From 2-02-FULL-48-14 sp041645035 (GTDB lineage: Bacteria > Patescibacteriota > Gracilibacteria > UBA1369 > 2-02-FULL-48-14): DNA of 63,022 nucleotides. Position 1 is the stretch's first letter; each line of letters begins with the position of its first letter. The notes below the pieces were generated by a model. The model did no database searches, was not told the origin of the DNA, and worked only from the letters and a program-made list of their open reading frames with translations. A program made the position numbers and the translations under genes. Below are positions 7,411 to 18,400 of the stretch, in pieces. Location: positions 1-63,022 of the forward strand of contig JBAZQU010000004.1 of the NCBI GenBank assembly GCA_041645035.1, in the 5' to 3' direction.

Positions 7411-8607
7411 ATGGCAGAAGGGACTAATCCCGCATCCGGTAGCGAAAAATCGCCTAATATGCCCTTGGCGCAGGCGGCCGGCTTGAATGAGGAATCTAAA
7501 AATGTTTTTACGGAACTTTTTGGTAAAGACGCTTCCCAAAAGAGCTCTGGGCTCATGAGCACCGTGGCCGCCCAACAGGATAAAAAGACTTCATTTTTTG
7601 GAGGTAAACCTAAACAAGAAGAGCCGGCATCCCTTAAAACGCTGAAAGAACACCCTAATAAACCCGGGGTCGCCCTGCTTAAGGCCTCCTTTTTACTTTT
7701 GATCCTCACTTTTGGGGTCGCGATGAGTCAAAATTCCAGTCGTTTCTCGTTTTTTGGGGTGAATCCCGCTTTGAAAGTGGAACAAGCTCAAGATCGAGTA
7801 GACTCTCTTACTGCGGATGTGAATGTACAAAATCATCTGGAAGCCGCTCTTTTGCTCGATCAATATATGAGCAAGGTGGATGAATATTTTTATAATCTTG
7901 CCCAGTCTGAATCAGAGTACAGTTCTGAAAATAAAAAGGTGGAGTACGAAGGACGTGTGGAAAAATTGAAACCCGAACTCACGACTTTACTCGGAAACAT
8001 TCAACAGAATTTCAGTTCCGCAATAAGTGCGGAAGCTTTGATGGGCGCTCAGCTCGTTGTGGACGCTTTGATCTCGGAATTGCATGATCAAAAGGGTCAA
8101 GTGGATGAGCAAACTTTGCTGCAAGACATCCAGGATTTGGAGACGGCAAAAACTTTACTTTCACAGACTGATTTTAAGGCTTTCGTAACGGCCATTAATC
8201 TGGCAAAAATCAGTGATGAAGACTTTGAAAATGTGTATGACCAATTCAGTGAAGTGAATGCAAGTGTGACGGCCCTCATCAGTCAAATTAAGAGCGCACG
8301 CGTGGCTTGGTCCACGTACCTGGATGAGATTGAAACGCTGACTAAAAGTGTAGATCCTTTGTTCAACACCGAGTTTGCGGGCAGTTTGACTTTGGATGAA
8401 ATCCGATTTAGCACCACCGGAACGGTGACTGTTACGGGAAGTACCACCACAGATGACAGTAAAAACTTCACTCTGGTTTCGGACCTCATCGATGCTTACG
8501 AAGATTCGACTTATTTCAAAGATGTTTTTGACCGTTCCTACACCAAAAATGGTGAGGCAGAGACCTACACGGGAAGTTTCCGCATCAGTTTAACTCTTGA
8601 AAAATAA
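7411..8607 (+). CDS. PilN-like type IV pilus inner-membrane protein, enlarged
   Basis: A 398-residue bitopic membrane protein. A Gly/Ser/Lys-rich cytoplasmic N-terminus of about 85 residues precedes one transmembrane segment (ALLKASFLLLILTFGVAM, about 89-107). A long coiled-coil region follows (about 120-290). The C-terminal domain has the PilN layout: RFSTTGTVTVTGSTTTD, an amphipathic helix DLIDAYEDSTYFKDVF and the strand SFRISLTLEK. PilN and PilO form the alignment complex linking the pilus motor to the periplasmic side. It is first in an operon with PilO-like, PilB and PilC genes, 3 bp before the PilO-like gene. PilN is usually about 180-220 residues, so this one carries large insertions. 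Assignment rests on C-terminal pattern and context. Confidence 0.65.
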   Translation: MAEGTNPASGSEKSPNMPLAQAAGLNEESKNVFTELFGKDASQKSSGLMSTVAAQQDKKTSFFGGKPKQEEPASLKTLKEHPNKPGVALLKASFLLLILTFGVAMSQNSSRFSFFGVNPALKVEQAQDRVDSLTADVNVQNHLEAALLLDQYMSKVDEYFYNLAQSESEYSSENKKVEYEGRVEKLKPELTTLLGNIQQNFSSAISAEALMGAQLVVDALISELHDQKGQVDEQTLLQDIQDLETAKTLLSQTDFKAFVTAINLAKISDEDFENVYDQFSEVNASVTALISQIKSARVAWSTYLDEIETLTKSVDPLFNTEFAGSLTLDEIRFSTTGTVTVTGSTTTDDSKNFTLVSDLIDAYEDSTYFKDVFDRSYTKNGEAETYTGSFRISLTLEK

Positions 8608-8610
8608 ACT

Positions 8611-9183
8611 ATGAGTGATCGAAATAAATTTATACTTGGAATTTTAATCCTCTTGGGCACGGTGGTCCTTGGGATATTTCAGTGGAATGAACGCGAGGTT
8701 TTACTCGTGGAAGCCGATCAACTGAACACGGCAGCTTTGAATTTAACCGCAACCAGTAATGCATTAAAAGAGGATTATGAAGCTATAAAAGTCGAGGTGA
8801 CGGCCTCTCGTGAAACAGCTACTCAGGAACTTTCTGTAGTTTTCCCCACCGAGGAGGATCTCACTACGCTTACGCGTCTCTTTGACGACTTTTCGGTGAG
8901 CAATAATTTTGATACGAATCCATTCTTTATAAGCAACCTGTCTTACGATGCTTATAAAACAACTGAATCCGGGAACTATCGCGCTGTGCCACTGCGTCTC
9001 AGTATTACTACTTCCAAGAAAAACTTGAGTGAATTCCTGGAATACATTGAAAACTCCGGCTCGCTTGAAGGCGAGGTGCGCTTAATGAGCGTGGAAGATT
9101 TGAAAATTCAGTACCCCGAAGCATTCGGCGGCAGCTATGAAGTGCAAGTGGAAATCAACGCTTATTTCTCTCAAGAAATCTAA
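8611..9183 (+). CDS. pilO: PilO-like type IV pilus inner-membrane protein
   Basis: A 190-residue protein with an N-terminal transmembrane anchor (FILGILILLGTVVLGIFQW), a coiled coil (about 30-75) and a C-terminal ferredoxin-like domain. The domain contains the PilO-type RLSITTSKKNLSEFLEYIENS. PilO partners PilN in the alignment complex. The size is typical. Its stop codon shares one base with the ATG of the ATPase gene, so the two are translationally coupled. The function is assigned from topology and context. Confidence 0.75.
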   Translation: MSDRNKFILGILILLGTVVLGIFQWNEREVLLVEADQLNTAALNLTATSNALKEDYEAIKVEVTASRETATQELSVVFPTEEDLTTLTRLFDDFSVSNNFDTNPFFISNLSYDAYKTTESGNYRAVPLRLSITTSKKNLSEFLEYIENSGSLEGEVRLMSVEDLKIQYPEAFGGSYEVQVEINAYFSQEI

Positions 9184-10433
9184 TGGACGCTAAATTACAA
9201 GCACTTCAGGATGCAATCGTAGGGGGAAACATTCCCCAGCTTGTAATGAACGCGGTTTCTTATGCTATTGATCTGCGTTCTTCGGATATTCACATTGAAC
9301 CGCTGAAGAACACCGTTCAAATTCGTTACCGTATAGACGGATCTTTGCGCCGCGTGGTGGAATACCCTCCCAACATTCATCCGGCGGTGGTTTCGCGCAT
9401 TAAAATTATGTCGAATTTAAAGATCGATGAGCAGCGTATCCCGCAAGACGGTCGCGCCCAAGTGACCACGCAAGAAGGTCGCGAACTGGACCTTCGTGTT
9501 TCGAGCCTCCCCACTATCAATGGAGAAAAGATGGTGATGCGTATCCAGGATCAATCCAAGGAAATTCCGAGTTTTGAAAAGCTGGGAATCGCCGGGAATG
9601 CGCTCAAATATTTACAGCATGCGCTCGAACTCCCCAATGGAATTATTTTGACTTCCGGACCTACCGGTTCCGGTAAAACAACTACGCTTTATGCGGCTAT
9701 GACCATTTTGAATAAACCCGATGTGAACATCCTAACGATTGAAGATCCGGTGGAAATTCAAATGGACGGGCTTAATCAATCACAAGTGCATCCGGACATT
9801 GATTATACGTTTGCTTTTGGACTTCGAACCGCGCTGCGTCAGGACCCCGACATCATAATGGTGGGAGAAATTCGTGATAAAGAAACGGTGGACGTGGCCA
9901 TTGAAGCCTCGCTAACCGGACACTTGGTGTTGTCTACTATTCATACAAACTCCGCCGTGGAAACCTTGACCCGTATCATTAACATGGGTGTGCCGGCTTT
10001 CCTTATGACGGCGACCATTAATGCAATTATTGCACAGCGTTTGGTGCGTCGCCTTTGTGACAAATGTCGCAAGCCGATTCAAGTGGATGAATACACGCTT
10101 GGCATGGTGAAATCCGCCATGAGCAAACTGCATCCGGATGAACCGCACGATCCTGCTAAACTTGCCGCGCTGCAGTTTTTCGGGCCCGGTGAAGTGGAGT
10201 GTACGCAATGCAATGGAATCGGTTACTACGGACGCGTGGGACTTTTTGAAGTTTTGAAAATGAATAATGAAATCCGCGACATGGTGCTCAAACAAACCTC
10301 CACGCAAGATATTCAGGAAGCCAGTATGAAAACCGGAATGGTGACGCTTGAACAAGCCGGAATTTTGAAGGCACTCGACGGAGTTACTTCGCTGGAAGAA
10401 GTTTATTCGGTAGCACGACCTGAATCTGCATGA
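9183..10433 (+). CDS. pilB: Type IV pilus assembly ATPase PilB/GspE
   Basis: A 416-residue secretion ATPase that powers pilus assembly at the inner membrane. The Walker A GPTGSGKTT is near residue 159. The Asp box, the Walker B region DPDIIMVGEIRDKETVD and the His box LVLSTIHTN follow. A zinc site is formed by CDKC (about 293) and CTQC (about 340), a feature of PilB/GspE and not of PilT. The usual N-terminal MshEN/GSPII_E domain of about 150 residues is absent. The N2 domain begins almost at residue 1 (NAVSYAIDLRSSDIHIEP). It overlaps pilC by ATGA. Confidence 0.93.
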   Translation: MDAKLQALQDAIVGGNIPQLVMNAVSYAIDLRSSDIHIEPLKNTVQIRYRIDGSLRRVVEYPPNIHPAVVSRIKIMSNLKIDEQRIPQDGRAQVTTQEGRELDLRVSSLPTINGEKMVMRIQDQSKEIPSFEKLGIAGNALKYLQHALELPNGIILTSGPTGSGKTTTLYAAMTILNKPDVNILTIEDPVEIQMDGLNQSQVHPDIDYTFAFGLRTALRQDPDIIMVGEIRDKETVDVAIEASLTGHLVLSTIHTNSAVETLTRIINMGVPAFLMTATINAIIAQRLVRRLCDKCRKPIQVDEYTLGMVKSAMSKLHPDEPHDPAKLAALQFFGPGEVECTQCNGIGYYGRVGLFEVLKMNNEIRDMVLKQTSTQDIQEASMKTGMVTLEQAGILKALDGVTSLEEVYSVARPESA

Positions 10434-11632
10434 ATATACCGACTACAATCAGCACTCGCCTCGACATCGGGCTTTCCCGAGAGGATCAAGCGCGCATCGA
10501 TGAGTTGCGCAATGCCGGCAAGCCTAAAGTTGGAGGGAAAAAAGCAACTTTTGCCGCACTCAATGAATGGGTAATTCTGACTTTCAGTAAAATCACGCTG
10601 CGCGAGAAAGTGATGTTTTTTCAATTGCTTTCCGTAATGATCAACGCGGGCGTTCCGATTATCCGAGCACTCTATGTGCTTTCGGAACAAATGAATAATT
10701 TGAAACTGAAAAAGGTGATCCGCGAACTTGCCCTCGAAATGGAAGAAGGGCGAACCTTGTCCAGCGCCATGGAAAAATTCGGTACTACTTTTACAGAGGC
10801 TGAGCGTGGAATGATCGCTAGTGGAGAAGCTTCCGGAAATTTAAATCAAATTCTTAAAGATATCGCCAAGCAAGCGGAGAAAACCGCGATGATTATTGCA
10901 AAAGTGAAAGGCGCGATGATTTATCCGATTTCAATTTTTACCGTGATGATTATTTGCGTCTCCCTCATGCTCACTTTGGTAGTGCCAAAACTTACGGATC
11001 TCTTTATGGAAGGTGGCCAGGACCTTCCGACTTCTACCAAAATTTTGATGAAACTTTCGGAATATGCTCGAGGTTATTGGGTGGAAGCCATTGTTTTTCT
11101 TGTAGTCTTTTTTCTGGGATTTATTGTAGTGAAAAAAAGCAAACAAGGGCGCTACAGCATCGACCTTGCTATCCTCTATTTGCCTGTTTTCGGTAAGCTT
11201 GTGCGCGAACTTATGGTTTCTCGTTTTGCTCGTATGCTTGCCAGTCTGATGAATGCCGGTGTGCCGATTGTAAAGTCACTGGAAATTAATGCCAATGCAG
11301 TTGGAAATGAGGTTTACAAAAGACGTATTCAATATTCCGCACAAGATGTTTCGCAAGGTATGCCGCTGGGCGAAAATCTGAATGAAAGCAGCTTCCTCTT
11401 CCCTCCTACCGTAGCCTCCATGGTGCTGGTGGGCGAACAGACCGCCAATTTAAATGAAGTGGCAAACAAAATTGCCGACTTTTATGAGGGTGAGGTGGAT
11501 AATGCCGTGGCGTCTCTGTCTAAATTGATGGAACCAATGATCCTCGTCATTATGGGAGGGCTGGTTGGCTTCGTGGTGGCCGCTATTATGCAGCCGATCA
11601 TGTCGCTGAGTGATATTTCTACCAGTATTTAG
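10430..11632 (+). CDS. pilC: Type IV pilus platform protein PilC/GspF
   Basis: A 400-residue polytopic protein with two repeated GspF cytoplasmic domains. The first has MFFQLLSVMINAGVPIIRAL and the second FARMLASLMNAGVPIVKSLE. Three membrane segments lie near residues 165-190, 215-235 and 370-395. PilC is the platform turned by PilB to insert pilins. The duplication is clear and the length is normal. A leading region of about 55 residues precedes the first domain. Confidence 0.93.
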   Translation: MNIPTTISTRLDIGLSREDQARIDELRNAGKPKVGGKKATFAALNEWVILTFSKITLREKVMFFQLLSVMINAGVPIIRALYVLSEQMNNLKLKKVIRELALEMEEGRTLSSAMEKFGTTFTEAERGMIASGEASGNLNQILKDIAKQAEKTAMIIAKVKGAMIYPISIFTVMIICVSLMLTLVVPKLTDLFMEGGQDLPTSTKILMKLSEYARGYWVEAIVFLVVFFLGFIVVKKSKQGRYSIDLAILYLPVFGKLVRELMVSRFARMLASLMNAGVPIVKSLEINANAVGNEVYKRRIQYSAQDVSQGMPLGENLNESSFLFPPTVASMVLVGEQTANLNEVANKIADFYEGEVDNAVASLSKLMEPMILVIMGGLVGFVVAAIMQPIMSLSDISTSI

Positions 11633-11642
11633 TTCACTTGAT

Positions 11643-11670
11643 TTGCCTTTTACCAGGCGGGGTGTAGTAT
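11643..11670 (+). promoter_or_regulatory. Promoter of the prepilin gene
   Basis: TTGCCT (11643-11648), a 16-bp spacer and TAGTAT (11665-11670), 29 nt before the ATG. It lets the pilin be expressed apart from the assembly operon. Confidence 0.5.
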
Positions 11671-11699
11671 TTACATATTCATTTTAACCCTACCACGCC

Positions 11700-12281
11700 A
11701 TGGTAATCTTACCTCTGCGCAAACGCGCTTTTACCCTTATTGAACTTTTGATCGTGATTACGATCATTGGTATTTTAGCGGTAGCCCTTATTCCACGGCT
11801 CACCGGAGGGCCTGCTCGAGCCCGAGATGCTCAACGTAAATCTGATTTGCAGCAAATTGCTACGGCTCTAGAGTTCTATGCTGACGACGTTGGGGAATAC
11901 CCTGATGTGACCAGCGGTGCAACGTGTGTCTTATCAATATTAGGTACAAGCACTTATCTTTCGCCTTACCTCACTACGGTTCCAGCAGACCCCAGTAGTG
12001 TTGGATGGGGAACGACTTGTGATACTGCTGCGACCGGAGGTTACGTTTATTACGAGTTGGACGATAACGGCGATAATGTTATTGATGGCTACCTGTTGAT
12101 TGCGGACCTAGAGACTACAACCGATTTCGATACTGCTGGGATTTACAATGGCAGCACTTATATCCCGCCTGTAGCCGGTGATACCGCCGCAAACAATTTC
12201 ACCACTAATATCACTAGACTTTGTGACGATGCCACTGCTTGTCCTTCTGGAACCGATCGTATCTATGTAGTTGGGCGATAG
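11700..12281 (+). CDS. Type IV prepilin-like protein
   Basis: A 193-residue pseudopilin or major pilin. The class III signal is RKRA|FTLIELLIVITIIGIL with Glu at mature position 5. The residue before the cut is Ala, where Gly is usual. The N-terminal helix continues into RARDAQRKSDLQQIATALEFY, as in many Gram-positive and CPR pilins. The globular part is Asp/Thr-rich and has five cysteines, including a C-terminal pair (LCDDATAC). No prepilin peptidase gene is in the window. It has its own promoter and a terminator. Confidence 0.9.
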   Translation: MVILPLRKRAFTLIELLIVITIIGILAVALIPRLTGGPARARDAQRKSDLQQIATALEFYADDVGEYPDVTSGATCVLSILGTSTYLSPYLTTVPADPSSVGWGTTCDTAATGGYVYYELDDNGDNVIDGYLLIADLETTTDFDTAGIYNGSTYIPPVAGDTAANNFTTNITRLCDDATACPSGTDRIYVVGR

Positions 12282-12300
12282 TTTTTACTGGAATGATTTG

Positions 12301-12326
12301 AAGGCCCGCCATTCGGCGGGCCTTTT
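12301..12326 (+). terminator. Terminator after the prepilin gene
   Basis: A perfect stem AAGGCCCGCC / GGCGGGCCTT with an ATTC loop, running into a short T-tract. It separates the pilin transcript from the giant gene. Confidence 0.7.
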
Positions 12327-12407
12327 GGTTACAAGAACATAAAAAATTAAAGGGCAAGTTGAAATCGGTTTAACGGGTTAAATGGGAGCGCAAAAATCGC
12401 CCTTATT

Positions 12408-12416
12408 TGCTAAGAT
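12408..12416 (+). promoter_or_regulatory. Extended -10 of the giant-protein operon, leaderless
   Basis: TGC-TAAGAT ends 6 nt before the ATG at 12423. No clear -35 is visible, which is tolerated by extended -10 promoters. Confidence 0.5.
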
Positions 12417-12422
12417 TCCTGC

Positions 12423-15400
12423 ATGCGTCCATGCCACTCTGCGCACTGGTTTAAGAAAATTATAATAAATGGCTTCCTGGTCACGTTTTTGTCGTCCCTT
12501 GTGCCCATGGGGCAGGTGGCGGATGCGCTAAGCATCATTGATCAAACGGATCCCTCGGTGAATCTGAATCCGGGAGGAAGCCTTTCAGAAATTCGTAAGG
12601 TGGATAGTATCGAAACCCGTTATGGACTCGTGGCCATTTTAGTGGAAGACAGTTTATGGGATGCCAGTACTAGCGGAAGAGGATTTTTTTCGTTTTTAGG
12701 AACCAATGGAATTAAAGAGAAAATTCAAACTTACGCTCAGGATGTGCAGGCTACTTTGCCGTGGACCAAAACGGTAATCATTGAAGTGGCGGACGAGGAC
12801 ACTCCTGTGGAAATTCAGCGCATGCTCGAACGATTTTACTTTGAAGGAAATCCCGAAGACAGTGATCCGACCAAACTGAGTGGCGTGGTGATCATCGGTG
12901 ACGTGCCGTTACCGGTGGTAAATAAAGGCGGGAATCGTTTTATCTCCATGCTTCCTTACACGGACTTTGAAGAGCCTTCTTACTTGCTGGATAGTGCCAC
13001 GCTGGATTTTTTACCCAATGGAGAGGCCCAACATTTGCAAACGGAGGTTTGGCACGGACTTATTGTCCCTCCTTTAGATGGACAGGAGGGAATTGACTTA
13101 CTTGGTGCTTTTTTTGAAAAAAACCATGCCTTCCATACCGGGGATGAGGATTACACCACCTTCGATAAAAAAGCTTTTATTGGAGATTTGGTTACTGAGG
13201 AATCCACCATTAATCCCACGGCTTTTGGAAGTTACGAACGCTTTGTAAATTTGTGGGAAGAAATTAGTTATTATCGTTACACTAATGATTTGGTGGAAGA
13301 ACTTTTCACCGACATGCAAACTTCCGTTCAAGCGGGGGATTTTTTGGACAATGATGGCGATGGAATTTATGACGAAGAAGCAGCTAATGGAATTGATGAT
13401 GATGGGGACGGACTCGTGGATGAAGATATTGGAGACGGTTTTTTTGGAATCGATAATGATGGCGACTGTTACGGACTTGCGGCAAGTGCGCAAGACAGCA
13501 ACGGAGATGGAAAGCCCTGTTTTGGTGGCCAATATGACGAGAATGGGGAAGAAATTTTGCCTCCGGACAACTTAGTGGATGAAGATGGTTTCGACGACAA
13601 CAATAATGATGCGGACTGGGTCTATGAAGGATATGCGGAGGGCGATGCCTTATTCGCTGATCGTATGGTGGATGAAGATCCGCCCGGAGACACGACCGGG
13701 GGTGAAGATTCGAATGGAGATGGTGTCTTGGATGGCGATGGCTGCCCCGGGCTGTGCGGCGTAGATGACAATGGCGACAGTACAGACCATGATGGTGACG
13801 GATACCCTACCGGGATCGAACTCTTATTCGGATGGGATTGGACAGATGAAAAAGAACCTTGGGGAAGCGTGCGAAATTGGACTAATGATTTTTTTGGAAC
13901 TAGCTACGAAAAAGCCGATAAAGCCACCACGTATTTGCAGGCGATGTTTGTGGATCAGTTTTTTGATGACGACTATAAGAGCCCGACTTGTTACTTCAAT
14001 GGCGTTTACCATCCGGAATATGATGATGACGAAGATGGTTTCTGTGATGAAGACGGTTCCACCGAAATGCAGATTTGGAAAAATTCAAGTGGAACGTTCG
14101 CCAGTGGAACTTGCACTTATAATGATGCGGATTGCGATGGGGAAATTGATGAAGATCCGAGTGGACTCAGGCCTGAAGGTCTTTTTGATGATCTCCCCGA
14201 TATTCAAGGAAAAAATCTTGTGGAAGGTTTGACCAGTCGCTATGCGGAAATGTTCGATCAGCCGCAGGGAATTTGGAATCGTCTCGTGGACCAAACGGGA
14301 CGTTATAAAACGCGCAGCACTGATGGAGAAAAAGTAACAAATGATTATGACACGGCCATTTCTTTGATTTCAAAAAAAGACGAACTCACCCTTAATTATC
14401 TTTACGAGCTCAATACCGAGCTTGAAGAAAAGACGGATGGGATTGTGAAAGAAAATTTGGCGGAAGATATTCCTATTATTGCGGGGCTGCAGATCACCGG
14501 AGAAATGACTCCTGAAGGCGAGGATGCGGAACCGGAAGCAATTTGTGATCCTGACAAAAAAGTGACAAAAGACGGAGCTTGTTTGCAATTTGTAAATCAC
14601 TCCGGTTTCGACAATAACCTTTTTGACAGCGAGGGTGAACTGGAAGATTTGGATGATTTAAATCCATCGGATTATTTTATTTCAGGGCAAAATTTGTGGG
14701 ACATTGATTCCCCGGAGGAATGTACCAGTTTTGCCGGAACGGATGTAGACGGAGGCCAGTTGGTCCAATTCAATACACTTTATAGCCGTGAGTTCACGGT
14801 TGAGAACGACGACATGACCAAAAGTGAGGTTATGGAATATCGCAACTGTGTTCCGGAATATGAACCTTATACCGACGATATTCCGGAAGTTTGTGCGCCG
14901 GCGGTAGTCACAAAAAATATACGTGTGCTGGATGGAGCCAAAACTCCCGACGAGGGCTTGGACACCAGCGGATGGGAAACGGGGGCTGGGGCTTGCTTTG
15001 AGTTCCGCGAATTGGAAACCTTCAACGACTACACGCAATCCATGGCGGAGTTTAACAATTGGCTTACTAAAAAAATTCGTAAATTCCGAAAGGACGGCGC
15101 TGATGACGAAGCAAGTTATGAGGAATTTTTGGCAAAAGTTGAAGAGAAGCGTAACAGCATCACTCCAAAGCCGAATGAGACCACACTTCGCGCACCTTTC
15201 GATGGGCTAGATATTATCGCCGCGGACGAAGATCGCATCTACACCCTGGAGGATCTCTTGATTGAGTTGGGCTACAGCGAACCGAGCAACGATGACATTG
15301 ATACTTTTATAGCCCTTGAAAATAACGTGAGTATTGATAACCCACGGCAAGGAAGCAGGATGAGTGATATAGCAAAACTCGATATTTCTTTTGACAAACT

Positions 15401-18400
15401 CTATTTAGAAGCAGGTACTGAAGAACTGACTACAAAGCGCTCCGCGGCGCAAGAAATCACGTCTTATTACAAACATGTGGAGCCAACCGGCGATACGCTC
15501 AATGCGCAGGCGGAAAACACGGCCTCCCCTAATTTACCGATCGATAAAACTCGCTATGTTTCCTTTATTGATAGCGAGGGAACAGCTCAAAATTTAGACT
15601 ATGTGAACGTGTTTGGAGCTGAGAGTGTCGAAGATGTGGAAGCGCAAGTGGACACTTTGGCGGAAGCCGTGAACAACGTTGCCGGCGGAAGCGGCTATAA
15701 GGGCGATGTGGAGGCCTTCTATGATTCTATTGATGAGGGGCAATTGCAGGACGCTTTGGAATGGCGATTTTTGAGTATTGATGAAAAACATAAATACGTA
15801 ATGAGCCATTTTTTGGGTGAGGAAGAGCCGTTCTTTTCAAAAGCCCGCGATGGATATGAAATGGTTTCACTCATTGCGGACGGAACGGCAACCGAAATGA
15901 ATTTTGTTTTCAATGGCGATATGCCCGAGACGGAGGAAGATTTGGAATTTTTGTATCGAAGTCAGGCGGAAATTGATGCCGCGCTGGCGGCTGCTGCTGA
16001 ACCGGAAGAGGAACTTGAGCCCAGCGAGGCGAATGATACAACGCCCGTATTGCTAGGTGAATGGATTACTGAAATTCAACATTGGCTGGAAGATATACAA
16101 GATACTTTTAGCAGTATGGATAATTTTGAAGGTGAGAAGGTGTGTGGTGAAAACTACGTCTACGATTCCGCCAGCAACGAGGATAGTAATGATAACGGCA
16201 TTCCGGATGGGGCTGATGCCAGTGTTTCCCTGCTGCTTACCAGTGATAATTCGGATGCGCTTTTGGCCGGAGGTGGTTTCTACCACACGGTATCCGTGGC
16301 CGCCAAGCAGGCGGATGGAACCATTAATACCGCCGATAATTACACACAAGTGGATTTGGACGTTGTGAGCGGCGGCGGCAGCATCACTGTGGCGGGAAGC
16401 AGCACGCTCACATTAACGGGCGGTGTGGCTATTTTTACTCTGGAAAGTGCGGATCCGGGTAGTTTCGTTGTACGGGGCGTGGCTTCTAATCGGGATGACG
16501 TGATTAACAGCAATACGTTGAGTGGCACTGTGGAAAGTAAATTCATAAAATTGAGTAGTTTTATTAGAGAAATGGAAGGCACCGATGGGGAAAGTACCGT
16601 GGAGGAAGGCACGCGTATTCAAGTGAAAGACAGCGACGGAAATGTGCGGGCTACTTTGGATCCTGAGAGTGGAGATTTGGAATTACGAGACGCGGAGGCC
16701 GAGCTGCGCGAGGCCTCTGAAGACTTGCCTACGCGCGTGGCAATTGTGGGCGCGGACGGAATCACTTATGGAACTTTCTTTCTCATTCCTGAGAAAAAAG
16801 AGGACGTGCTTGTAGAAGAAGTGGGCGATACCGCAAATGTCGCTTCCGATGAAAACGGAATCGCATTGGAAGACAATAGCGTACAAATCGGTTTGGTGAC
16901 GGCTATGGGCCAAATTGCCTTGGTGGACGGCTATACTTTAACTTTCGACAACCCCGGCGAAATTAATATTTATGACCCTCTCCACGTTTTGAATGGCGAT
17001 GGAGAAACTATTTTTATGGTGACCATCAAGCATAGTTTCACCGAAGGAAATTTACTCACCCCCGAGGGGGATTATAGTGATTATCTTAGTTTTGATCGTG
17101 AGAAAAAACACGATTGGAATTTTTCTTTTTTACCTCTCGCGAAAGCCGCGAGCGAAAGCGTGATCCCAGACACCGATGGAGATTTATTGGATGATCTGGA
17201 AGAATTCGTAATTGGAACGCTTCAGAACGATAACGATAGCGATTCGGATACTTTTTTAGACGGGCTTGAAGTTTTTTCGGGCTACGATCCACTCCGCAGC
17301 GGTAAAAAACTTTTTACGGACATTGGTGTGGAGAATAAAGCCTATCCGGACTTGATTGCTTTATACTTACGTGGAGTCATCAAGGGTTACAGCGATGGAA
17401 GTTTTAGACCTGATAACCCGATTACTCGTGAGGAATTTGTTAAAATCGATTTAGGCGCTATTTGTAAAGACTGTGACAGTTATAACGCAAGCTACGAGAC
17501 GGGCTTAATGACAAAATACAGCGCCGACCCCTTCCCCGATAACAATATAAATCCCGAACTGCTGGCTTGTGTGGCGGAGGCCAAGATGGATGGTATTGTG
17601 TCCGGTTACGCCGGCGGAAGCAGTGCCGGTTTCTTTTTGCCTACCAAAAACATCAGTCGCGCGGAAGCTACTAAAGTTTTAGTGGAAACGGCGGGCTATG
17701 AAGTGGCGGAAGTAAGTAGCGGATCTTGGTATAGCGAATATGCAAAGACCGCGGAGAAATATAATTTATTTCCCGATGGAGTCACGGCAGACACGTCTTG
17801 GCTAGAGGGTTCTATCACACGCGGCGAATTTGTAATGATGGCGGTAAATTTAATTGAGGAAAAAGATTGTCGCGCGGTGGACAGCGATGGTGAAGGACTC
17901 AGCGACATGGAGGAGCAAGTTCTCTATGGCACGGATTCCACTCTGGCTGATACCGATGGTGGTGGCGTTAACGATTTGGATGAAATTCTGCGTGGAAGCG
18001 ATCCACTCGATGCCAGTGATGACTTCCCGGTAGAAGAAGTGGTGGAAGAAGAGGAACAGACTGGGCTTCGCCCAGGATTTGATCACGAACCGGGTCTTTA
18101 TGTGGTATCGAATACGGCCGGTCACGAAGAAATCGCCGTGAGTGGTGGCGAGAGCAGTGCGAGCGTAGATATTTTTACCAACGATATTCCGGCGGATGGA
18201 GTTTCTGAAATTTATGTACGGGCGGAAATTCGTGACCAGGAAGATAATTTGTATGGTGACGACAACAGCAGCGTGATTGAATTCATTCTTTCCACGGACG
18301 ATTATGGCGAGATTGATAGCGATCGCGTGCAAGTAAGTGGTGGCGTTGCGGAAACCAAATTTACTACCACTAAAGTAGCCGGTGATGTGACCGTGGAGGG

